From Pseudomonadota bacterium (GTDB lineage: Bacteria > Pseudomonadota > Gammaproteobacteria > Xanthomonadales > Xanthomonadaceae), in contig JAFAFD010000257.1 of NCBI GenBank assembly GCA_023423675.1, forward strand, positions 1 to 5,921: a stretch of 5,921 nucleotides of DNA, given 5' to 3'. Made by a program: the position numbers and the translations under genes. Each line of letters starts with the position of its first letter. The stretch's first letter is position 1. The notes below the pieces were generated by a model. It made no database searches. It saw only the letters and a program-made list of their open reading frames with translations, and was not told the origin of the DNA. Positions 1 through 5,921 of the stretch are shown piece after piece.

Positions 1-28
1 CGGCTACAGACCCGGCATTGCCGCTTCC

Positions 29-871
29 TCAGCGCAGCTTTGCCAGCGCCTGGCCCAGCTGCACCGGGCTTTCGGCGCCCAGCTGCGGGGCGAACTCGGC
101 CACGCCCGGCGGCAGCAGCACGATCACGGTCGAGCCGTAGTTGAAGCGCGCCATTTCGGCGAAACGCTCCAGCTGGATGCCCTGGCCGCGGTAATCCTTG
201 CGGGTGATGCGGTCGCCGTAGGCCGGGATCTCTTCGCCGCTCCACACCGTTTCCACGCCGGACACCAGCAGCGCACCGACCATCACGCTGACCATCGGGC
301 CGAAGCTGGTATCGAAATGGCAGACCAGGCGCTCGTTGCGGGCGAACAGGCGCGGCACGCCGTTCACCGCGGCCGGGCCGACGCTGAACAGGCGGCCCGG
401 CACGTGCACGGTCTCGCGCAGGGTGCCGGTCCAGGGCATGTGCACGCGGTGGTAGTCACGCGGGGACAGGTACACCGTGGCATACAGGCCGTCGTTGTAC
501 GGCTTGGCGTCCTCGTCGCTGCCCAGCAGCTCGGCGGCGGTGAAGGACTGGCCCTTGGCCTGGAAAATGCGGCCGGCCTCGATCTTTCCCAGCTGGCTGA
601 TGCGGCCGTCGGCCGGCATCACCAGGCTGCGCGGATCGGCATCGGCCACGCGCGCGCCCGGCTTCAGGGCGCGGGTGAAGAACTGGTTGAAGGTCGGGTA
701 GCTGCGCGGGTCCGGGTTGGCCGCTTCGTCCAGGTTGACGTTGAACTTGCGGGTGACGGTGTCGATCAGCCAGCGCGACACGCGCGGGTCGTCCGAGTAC
801 GCCAGCGAGCGCGCCATCGAGGACAGCAGGCGGTGGGGCAGGGCGTACGTCAGGGCGGTGGTCAGGCTCAT
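29..871 (-). CDS. psd: Phosphatidylserine decarboxylase proenzyme
   Basis: Makes phosphatidylethanolamine by decarboxylating phosphatidylserine at the cytoplasmic membrane. The 280-residue product is the usual length for the bacterial type I enzyme. Visible landmarks are PADGR (Asp88), HRVH (His141 and His144) and the self-cleavage site GST at 246-248. By family knowledge the chain is cut between Gly246 and Ser247, leaving a large beta chain and a short alpha chain of about 34 residues whose N-terminal pyruvoyl group comes from Ser247. Asp88, His144 and Ser247 match the known Asp/His/Ser processing triad. The residue before GST is Tyr, where E. coli has Leu; from memory this is normal for xanthomonads. 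The ATG overlaps the TGA of the upstream SCO-like gene by 4 bases (ATGA) and has only a weak Shine-Dalgarno, so translational coupling is likely. Identification is very secure. Confidence 0.97.
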   Translation of the reverse strand: MSLTTALTYALPHRLLSSMARSLAYSDDPRVSRWLIDTVTRKFNVNLDEAANPDPRSYPTFNQFFTRALKPGARVADADPRSLVMPADGRISQLGKIEAGRIFQAKGQSFTAAELLGSDEDAKPYNDGLYATVYLSPRDYHRVHMPWTGTLRETVHVPGRLFSVGPAAVNGVPRLFARNERLVCHFDTSFGPMVSVMVGALLVSGVETVWSGEEIPAYGDRITRKDYRGQGIQLERFAEMARFNYGSTVIVLLPPGVAEFAPQLGAESPVQLGQALAKLR

Positions 872-1518
872 GGGGCGGATTTCTCGGTCAGCTTCTGCAG
901 GTCGCGGGCGATGGCCGGCGCGTTGAACGGGGGCCGCACCAGGCCGGCAAGGCGGCCCTGCGGGTCGAGAACGGCCAGGCTGGCCGAGTGCTCGACGGTG
1001 TAATCCTCGGGATTCTCGTCGAAATGCTTGCCCGGCACCCTCTGGAACACGAAGCCCAGCGAGGTGGCGAAGCGCTCCAGCGAGGGAATGTCGGCGGTGG
1101 CGGCCAGGGTGTCCTTGTGGAAACCGTGCACGTACTCGCCCAGGCGGATGGCGTTGTCACGGTCCGGGTCCACCGACACGAACAGCACGCGCGGGCGCAG
1201 CGTGTCGGGCAGGGCTTCCCACTGCTTCTGCGCGCCGGCCAGCTCGGCCAGGGTGGTCGGGCAGACGTCCGGGCAGAAGGTGAAGCCGAGGAACACCAGG
1301 GTCCAGTGGCCCTTCAGCTCGCCGGGGATCAGCCGGGTGCCGTCGGACTGGGCCAGGTTGAAATCGGGCAGCTCGCGGGTGTGCGGGTACAGGGTGATCG
1401 CTTCGGTGGCCGGCTGGTTGGCCGGCGGCTTCGGCGCGAACACCTGCTGCGCGGCCAGCAGGCCCAGGCCCGCCGCCAGGGCGATCAGCAGGATGATGCC
1501 GACGTTGCGATTGAACAT
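868..1518 (-). CDS. SCO1/SenC family copper-binding protein
   Basis: A 216-residue membrane-anchored thioredoxin-fold protein. Residues about 7-23 ([17 protein letters not shown]) form an N-terminal transmembrane or uncleaved signal segment, which would place the rest in the periplasm. The metal site of the SCO family is complete: CPDVC (Cys82 and Cys86) and the distal His177 in the stretch [12 protein letters not shown]. The SVDPDRD stretch at 115-121 is also typical. Family members deliver copper to, or keep reduced, the CuA site of cytochrome c oxidase; some act in thiol redox or copper stress defence. No oxidase gene lies in the window, so the exact partner is unknown. It is the first gene of a two-gene unit with psd. 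The start at 1518 puts the hydrophobic segment directly at the N-terminus. The family is certain, the specific role inferred. Confidence 0.93.
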   Translation of the reverse strand: MFNRNVGIILLIALAAGLGLLAAQQVFAPKPPANQPATEAITLYPHTRELPDFNLAQSDGTRLIPGELKGHWTLVFLGFTFCPDVCPTTLAELAGAQKQWEALPDTLRPRVLFVSVDPDRDNAIRLGEYVHGFHKDTLAATADIPSLERFATSLGFVFQRVPGKHFDENPEDYTVEHSASLAVLDPQGRLAGLVRPPFNAPAIARDLQKLTEKSAP

Positions 1519-1544
1519 GGGAGCCCCCGCAGGAAGTAATCCCC

Positions 1545-1573
1545 ATCATACCGGCTGCAGCCTGATCGTTTCC
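1545..1573 (-). promoter_or_regulatory. Candidate promoter of the SCO-like gene and psd
   Basis: Reading the minus strand, TATGAT at 1550-1545 is a good -10 hexamer (5 of 6 to TATAAT). It would place the start of transcription near 1538, about 20 nt before the ATG at 1518. The -35 region around 1573-1568 reads GGAAAC and is poor, so this may be an activator-dependent or weak promoter, or the -10 match may be chance. A perfect 10-bp palindrome (GGCTGCAGCC, 1553-1562) lies in the spacer. Confidence 0.4.
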
Positions 1574-1583
1574 GTCGCAACGG

Positions 1584-1612
1584 ATGCCGCCGCGGGCGCC
1601 AGCCTCTATAAT
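1584..1612 (+). promoter_or_regulatory. Candidate promoter of the prmB-aroC unit
   Basis: TATAAT at 1607-1612 is a perfect sigma-70 -10 consensus, a notable match in such GC-rich DNA. The sequence at the matching -35 position (1584-1589, ATGCCG) is not consensus. Transcription would begin around 1619, giving a leader of about 21 nt before the prmB ATG at 1641. No clear Shine-Dalgarno is seen in that leader. Confidence 0.5.
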
Positions 1613-1640
1613 CGTGGGCCACTTTGCCCGCAGTACCGCC

Positions 1641-2570
1641 ATGACCGCTGAAACGGCCGCCGAACTCCACACGATCATCGACCTGATCCGCTACGGCACC
1701 AGCCGTTTCAACGAAGCCGGGCTGACCTTCGGGCACAGCTACGACAACGCCCTGGACGAGGCCACCCAGCTGGTGCTGCACAGCCTGCACCTGCCGCACG
1801 ACCTCGGCCCGGCCTACGGCCAGGCGCGCCTGCTGCAGGCCGAGAAGGTCCGCGTGCTGGAACTGTTCCAGCGCCGCATCGACGAGCGCGTCCCGGCCGC
1901 CTACCTGACCGGTGAAGCCTGGTTCGCCGGCCTCAGCTTCAAGAGCGATTCGCGCGCCCTGGTGCCGCGTTCGCCGATCGCCGAGCTGATCGAGTGCGGC
2001 TTCGAGCCGTGGCTGGCCGGCCGTGACGTCAGCCGCGCGCTGGACCTGTGCACCGGTTCGGGCTGCATCGCCATCGCCATGGGCCACTACTACCCGAACT
2101 GGGAAGTGGACGGCGGCGACCTGAGCGATGACGCGCTGTCGCTGGCCGAAGAGAACAAGGAACGCCTGCAGGCGCACAACGTGACCCTGCTGAAGTCGGA
2201 CCTGTTCAACGGCCTGACCGGCCGCCACTACGACCTGATCGTCACCAACCCGCCGTACGTCACCAACGACGAGACCGATGCCCTGCCGCAGGAATACTCC
2301 TACGAGCCGGAGATGGGCCTGCGCGCCGGCGACGACGGCCTGGACCTGGTGTTGAAGATCCTGCGCGACGCCCCGCTGCACCTGAGCGAGGACGGCCTGC
2401 TGATCTGCGAAGTGGGTGAATCCGAGCAGCACCTGATCAAGCTGCTGCCGGAAGTCGACTTCGCTTGGGTTGAATTCAAGGTCGGCCAGATGGGCATCTT
2501 CGCGGTCGAATGCCGCGAGCTGATCGCCCACAGCGCACGCATCGCCGAACTGGCGGCGCAGCGCCCGTGA
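1641..2570 (+). CDS. prmB: 50S ribosomal protein L3 glutamine methyltransferase
   Basis: An S-adenosylmethionine-dependent class I methyltransferase that methylates a glutamine side chain of ribosomal protein uL3 (L3). The product has 309 residues, close to the 310 of E. coli PrmB. An N-terminal helical domain (about 1-85) precedes the [13 protein letters not shown] stretch (85-97), the SAM-binding motif LDLCTGSGC (134-142) and the hallmark NPPY at 203-206, which binds the target glutamine amide. The [15 protein letters not shown] stretch (221-235) is also typical of the HemK/PrmB group. PrmB is preferred over PrmC because of the length, the long N-terminal domain and the neighbouring aroC, a common prmB-aroC arrangement. 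Start choice: ATG at 1641 fits family length and the promoter position. An in-frame ATG at 1584 would lie upstream of the -10 box, and an in-frame GTG at 1614 would leave almost no leader. No good ribosome binding site is visible. Confidence 0.95.
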   Translation: MTAETAAELHTIIDLIRYGTSRFNEAGLTFGHSYDNALDEATQLVLHSLHLPHDLGPAYGQARLLQAEKVRVLELFQRRIDERVPAAYLTGEAWFAGLSFKSDSRALVPRSPIAELIECGFEPWLAGRDVSRALDLCTGSGCIAIAMGHYYPNWEVDGGDLSDDALSLAEENKERLQAHNVTLLKSDLFNGLTGRHYDLIVTNPPYVTNDETDALPQEYSYEPEMGLRAGDDGLDLVLKILRDAPLHLSEDGLLICEVGESEQHLIKLLPEVDFAWVEFKVGQMGIFAVECRELIAHSARIAELAAQRP

Positions 2571-3670
2571 GTTCCAATTCGTTCGGCAAGCTGTTCACCG
2601 TCACCACGTTCGGCGAGTCGCACGGGCCGGCCATCGGCTGCGTGATCGACGGTTGCCCGCCGGGGCTGGCGCTGGATGCGGCCGAATTCACCCACGACCT
2701 GCAGCGTCGCGCCACCGGCAAGAGCCGGCACACCTCGGCGCGCCGCGAGGCCGACGAGGTCGAGATCCTGTCCGGCGTGTACGAGGGCCTGACCACCGGC
2801 ACCCCGATCGCGCTGCTGATCCGCAACACCGACCAGCGCAGCAAGGATTACGCGAACATCGGCCAGCAGTTCCGGCCGGGCCATGCCGACTACAGCTACT
2901 GGCACAAGTACGGCATCCGCGACCCGCGCGGTGGCGGCCGTTCCTCGGCCCGCGAGACCACCATGCGCGTCGCTGCCGGCGTGGTCGCCAAGAAGTGGCT
3001 GGCCGAGCGCTTCGGGGTGACCGTGCGCGGCTACCTGTCGCAGCTGGGCGAGATCCGTCCGGCCGGGTTCGACTGGTCGGCGGTGGAAGACAACCCGTTC
3101 TTCTGGCCGCACGCCGAACAGGTGCCCGAGCTGGAGGCGTACATGGATGCGCTGCGCAAGTCCGGTGATTCGGTCGGTGCGCGCGTGGACGTGGTGGCCG
3201 ACAACGTGCCGCCGGGCTGGGGCGAGCCGATCTACGGCAAGCTCGACGGCGACCTCGCCGCCGCGCTGATGAGCATCAACGCAGTGAAGGGCGTGGAGAT
3301 CGGCGATGGTTTCGCCAGCGCCGCGCAGAAGGGCACCGAACACCGTGACCTGCTGACCCCGCAGGGCTTCGCCAGCAACCATGCCGGCGGCATCCTCGGT
3401 GGCATTTCCACCGGCCAGCCGGTGGTCGCGTCCATCGTCCTCAAGCCCACCTCCAGTCTGCGCCTGCCGGGCCCGTCGCTGGATACCGAGGGCAACGTGG
3501 TCGAAGTGGTCACCACCGGTCGCCACGACCCGTGCGTCGGCATCCGTGCCACCCCCATCGCCGAGGCGATGATGGCCCTGGTGCTGATGGACCAGGCCCT
3601 GCGCCACCGCGCCCAGTGCGGTGACGTCGGCACCATCACCCCGCGCATTCCCGGGCAGATCGATGGCTGA
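2567..3670 (+). CDS. aroC: Chorismate synthase
   Basis: Catalyses the last shikimate pathway step, converting 5-enolpyruvylshikimate-3-phosphate to chorismate with loss of phosphate. It needs reduced FMN. The 367-residue product begins [19 protein letters not shown] after the start. Family signatures are [18 protein letters not shown] (16-33, with His19), RPGHADY (103-109, with His106), [18 protein letters not shown] (121-138) and the C-terminal [17 protein letters not shown] (319-335). His19 and His106 correspond to the two conserved active-site histidines. The start is GTG at 2567, overlapping the prmB TGA by 4 bases (GTGA). The reading frame is open further upstream, but that would add 19 residues with no family resemblance. 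The overlap implies coupled translation with prmB. Identification is very secure. Confidence 0.97.
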   Translation: MSSNSFGKLFTVTTFGESHGPAIGCVIDGCPPGLALDAAEFTHDLQRRATGKSRHTSARREADEVEILSGVYEGLTTGTPIALLIRNTDQRSKDYANIGQQFRPGHADYSYWHKYGIRDPRGGGRSSARETTMRVAAGVVAKKWLAERFGVTVRGYLSQLGEIRPAGFDWSAVEDNPFFWPHAEQVPELEAYMDALRKSGDSVGARVDVVADNVPPGWGEPIYGKLDGDLAAALMSINAVKGVEIGDGFASAAQKGTEHRDLLTPQGFASNHAGGILGGISTGQPVVASIVLKPTSSLRLPGPSLDTEGNVVEVVTTGRHDPCVGIRATPIAEAMMALVLMDQALRHRAQCGDVGTITPRIPGQIDG

Positions 3671-4700
3671 TACCCGGCCGACGGTGTGGGTGAGCCAGCC
3701 GCTGATCGACGCGGCCATCGCGCCGCTGCGCGATCGCGTGCAGCTGCTGGCCACCGACACCGTCACCGCCTGGTCGCCGCAGCAGATCGCCCAGCGCCTG
3801 GCCTCGGTCGACGGCGCGATCATCACCCTCAACGAGCGCATCGGCGCGGCCCAGGTGGCCGATGCCGCGCAGCTGCAGGTGATCGCCAACGTAGGCGTCG
3901 GCTACAACAACCTGGATGTCGACGCGCTGAGCGCGGCCGGCATCCTCGCCAGCAACACCCCGGACGTGCTCACCGAGACCACGGCCGACCTCGGTTTCGC
4001 CCTGCTGATGGCCACCGCGCGCCGCATCACCGAATCCGAGCGCTGGCTGCGTGAAGGGCAGTGGGGGCAATGGTCGTTCCAGACCATGCTCGGCGCCGAC
4101 ATCCATGGCAGCACGCTGGGCATCCTCGGCATGGGCCGCATCGGCCAGGGCGTGGCCCGCCGTGGCGCGCTCGGCTTCGGCATGAAGGTGCTGTACCACA
4201 ACCGTTCGCGGCTGCCGGCCGAGACCGAAGCCGCGCTCGGCGCGACCTACGTGGACCTGGACACGCTGCTGGCGCAGTCCGACCACCTGGTCACCGTGCT
4301 GCCGTATACCCCGGCCTCGCACCACATCATCGATACGGCCGCGCTGGCGAAGATGAAGCCGTCCGCCACGCTGGTGAACATCGCCCGCGGCGGCATCGTC
4401 GACGAACTGGCCCTGGCTGATGCGCTGGCCCATGGCCGCCTGGCCGCCGCCGGCCTGGATGTCTACGAAGGCGAACCGAAGGTGCGCCCGGAACTGCTGG
4501 CGCTGCGCAACGTGGTGCTGACCCCGCATATCGGCAGCGCCTCGCTGGGCACCCGTACCGCGATGGTGCAGCTGGCCGTGGACAACCTGCTGGCCGGCCT
4601 CGGCCTGGCCGGTGAAGCGGCGCGCATGCCGAGCGCGATCAACGCCGACGCGGCCCTCGCCGCGCGTGCCGTGCTGGGTAAAAAAACCGGGAAACGATAG
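3663..4700 (+). CDS. D-isomer-specific 2-hydroxyacid dehydrogenase
   Basis: A 345-residue NAD(P)H-dependent oxidoreductase of the D-2-hydroxyacid dehydrogenase family, resembling the GyaR/GhrB type that reduces glyoxylate, hydroxypyruvate or other 2-keto acids. The substrate-side loop VGVGYNNLD is at 77-85, the Rossmann GMGRIG motif at 156-161 and the catalytic triad at Arg242 (IARGGIVDE), Glu271 (GLDVYEGEP) and His289 (LTPHIGSAS). The end of the second Rossmann strand reads YHNRSR (178-183), with no Asp or Glu there and arginines nearby, which favours NADPH over NADH; that is inference. It lacks the extra C-terminal domain expected of PdxB and the ACT domain of SerA. ATG at 3663 overlaps the end of aroC by 8 bases, so it belongs to the same transcript. 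The last residues are basic (GKKTGKR) and encoded across an A7 tract. The family is certain, the substrate is not. Confidence 0.93.
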   Translation: MADTRPTVWVSQPLIDAAIAPLRDRVQLLATDTVTAWSPQQIAQRLASVDGAIITLNERIGAAQVADAAQLQVIANVGVGYNNLDVDALSAAGILASNTPDVLTETTADLGFALLMATARRITESERWLREGQWGQWSFQTMLGADIHGSTLGILGMGRIGQGVARRGALGFGMKVLYHNRSRLPAETEAALGATYVDLDTLLAQSDHLVTVLPYTPASHHIIDTAALAKMKPSATLVNIARGGIVDELALADALAHGRLAAAGLDVYEGEPKVRPELLALRNVVLTPHIGSASLGTRTAMVQLAVDNLLAGLGLAGEAARMPSAINADAALAARAVLGKKTGKR

Positions 4701-4734
4701 GGAACCTCTGCGCGCCCCGCCTGAGGAGGTTCCC
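4700..4734 (+). repeat. Intergenic inverted repeat (hairpin) before asd
   Basis: GGGAACCTC at 4700-4708 pairs perfectly with GAGGTTCCC at 4726-4734, a 9-bp stem enclosing a GC-rich 17-nt loop. The stem begins at the last base of the dehydrogenase stop codon. No T-run follows directly, so it is not a classical intrinsic terminator. It could be a weak or Rho-assisted stop, an RNA processing site or a 3' stability element separating asd from the upstream genes. Confidence 0.6.
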
Positions 4735-4752
4735 CGAACCCAGCTGTCGTGC

Positions 4753-4791
4753 GTGAGTTTTCCCCCTTCCCGTTTTCGTGAGAGTTCCCCC
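4753..4791 (+). repeat. Imperfect direct repeat in the asd leader
   Basis: GTGAGTTTTCCCCC (4753-4766) recurs as GTGAGAGTTCCCCC (4778-4791), 12 of 14 bases identical and 25 bases apart, with the second copy abutting the asd ATG. The second copy contains GAGAG (4780-4784), the likely asd Shine-Dalgarno, 7 nt before the start codon. The first copy has lost that purine core. The pair may be a small duplication or a protein or RNA binding site; no function is known to me. Confidence 0.45.
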
Positions 4792-5820
<1,029 letters not shown>

Positions 5821-5831
5821 TCCTTCGGTGT

Positions 5832-5856
5832 GTAGAGTCGAGCCATGCTCGACTGC
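5832..5856 (+). repeat. SMAG-like GTAG palindromic repeat, complete copy
   Basis: Starts with GTAG at 5832, followed by AGTCGAGC (5836-5843), a CAT loop and GCTCGACT (5847-5854), a perfect 8-bp stem. This matches the organisation of the SMAG elements known from Stenotrophomonas maltophilia, short GTAG-headed palindromes scattered in hundreds of copies between genes. It begins 11 bases after the asd stop, so it probably lies in the asd 3' untranslated region and may affect mRNA 3' end formation or stability. No T-tract follows, so it is not a clear intrinsic terminator. Confidence 0.8.
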
Positions 5857-5867
5857 TTCTGTCCCTC

Positions 5868-5876
5868 GTAGAGTCG
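5868..5876 (+). repeat. Truncated second GTAG repeat
   Basis: GTAGAGTCG repeats the first nine bases of the preceding element exactly, 36 bases downstream, in the same orientation. Where the first copy continues AGC, this one passes into a run of G. The simplest reading is a tandem SMAG pair whose second member is lost at the damaged sequence end. Confidence 0.65.
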
Positions 5877-5921
5877 GGGGGGGGGGGGGGGGGGTTGGGT
5901 GGGGTGGGCTGGGGCGGGGGG
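5876..5921. other. Poly-G low-complexity tail, probable artefact
   Basis: Nineteen consecutive G (5876-5894) are followed by 27 bases made only of G with occasional T and C and no A. Nothing else in the window looks like this. The change occurs inside a hairpin repeat at the very edge of the sequence. Runs of G are the known no-signal output of two-colour short-read chemistry, so this is best treated as an untrimmed contig end and not as genomic sequence. Confidence 0.85.

Noticed and set aside
13..23. Small hairpin CGGC-ATT-GCCG downstream of psd as a terminator
   Set aside because: The stem is only four base pairs and no T-run follows on the minus strand; the window edge prevents seeing more.
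317..1003. A 228-codon plus-strand frame opposite psd
   Set aside because: The psd frame has its complete catalytic and self-cleavage motifs; this frame is a His/Arg/Gly/Ala-rich shadow.
1485..2531. A 348-codon minus-strand frame crossing the divergent promoter region and prmB
   Set aside because: It is composition-biased, antisense to prmB, and ends inside the SCO-like gene in another frame. No motif supports it.
2300..3889. A 529-codon open frame on the minus strand opposite prmB and aroC
   Set aside because: It lies antisense to two genes with complete family signatures. Its translation is low-complexity, rich in Ala, Gly, Arg, His, Gln and Val, as expected when GC-rich codons are read on the opposite strand.
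4612..4791. A 60-residue N-terminal extension of Asd from the upstream in-frame ATG at 4612
   Set aside because: The extension overlaps the dehydrogenase gene and lacks Asd family resemblance. The ATG at 4792 has a ribosome binding site and gives the expected protein length.
5832..5876. Two GTAG repeats as a CRISPR array
   Set aside because: Only two copies, each a self-complementary element with a 36-base period, no cas genes, and a good match to the known SMAG repeat type.
5876..5921. G-quadruplex motif in the terminal G-runs
   Set aside because: The pattern formally fits a quadruplex, but the whole tail looks like a sequencing artefact at a contig end.

Overview
The window is a high-GC stretch of bacterial chromosome. 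It most likely comes from Stenotrophomonas (Gammaproteobacteria, Xanthomonadaceae). The evidence is the style of the proteins (Psd, AroC and PrmB read like the xanthomonad versions) and a GTAG-headed hairpin repeat after the last gene. That repeat resembles the SMAG (Stenotrophomonas maltophilia GTAG) family. The assignment rests on recognition, not on a search.

Layout: two transcription units diverge from a 122-base intergenic region (1519-1640). On the minus strand, a SCO1/SenC-type copper chaperone gene (1518 to 868) overlaps psd, phosphatidylserine decarboxylase (871 to 29), by 4 bases. On the plus strand lie prmB (1641-2570), aroC (2567-3670), a D-2-hydroxyacid dehydrogenase gene (3663-4700) and asd (4792-5820). 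The first three plus-strand genes overlap by 4 and 8 bases, so they are almost certainly cotranscribed and translationally coupled. asd is separated by 91 bases that hold a hairpin and an imperfect direct repeat, so it may be read through or have its own control.

Functions: the minus-strand pair serves the cell envelope, with copper delivery to or redox care of cytochrome oxidase and phosphatidylethanolamine synthesis. The plus-strand group combines ribosomal protein uL3 methylation (PrmB), the last step of the shikimate pathway (AroC), a reductase of 2-keto acids such as glyoxylate or hydroxypyruvate, and the second step of the aspartate family pathway (Asd, leading to lysine/diaminopimelate, threonine and methionine). 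These are core housekeeping genes. All six are full length with their key residues intact, and I see no mobile element, CRISPR array, tRNA or defence system.

The right end is abnormal. After asd comes one complete GTAG hairpin and the first nine bases of a second, and then the sequence collapses into a 19-G homopolymer and a G-rich tail. This looks like a contig-end sequencing or assembly artefact, not biology. The most interesting real details are an A7 tract at the 3' end of the dehydrogenase gene, where loss of one A would fuse it in frame with asd, and dyad symmetries in the divergent promoter region. I did not find a new biological system here.
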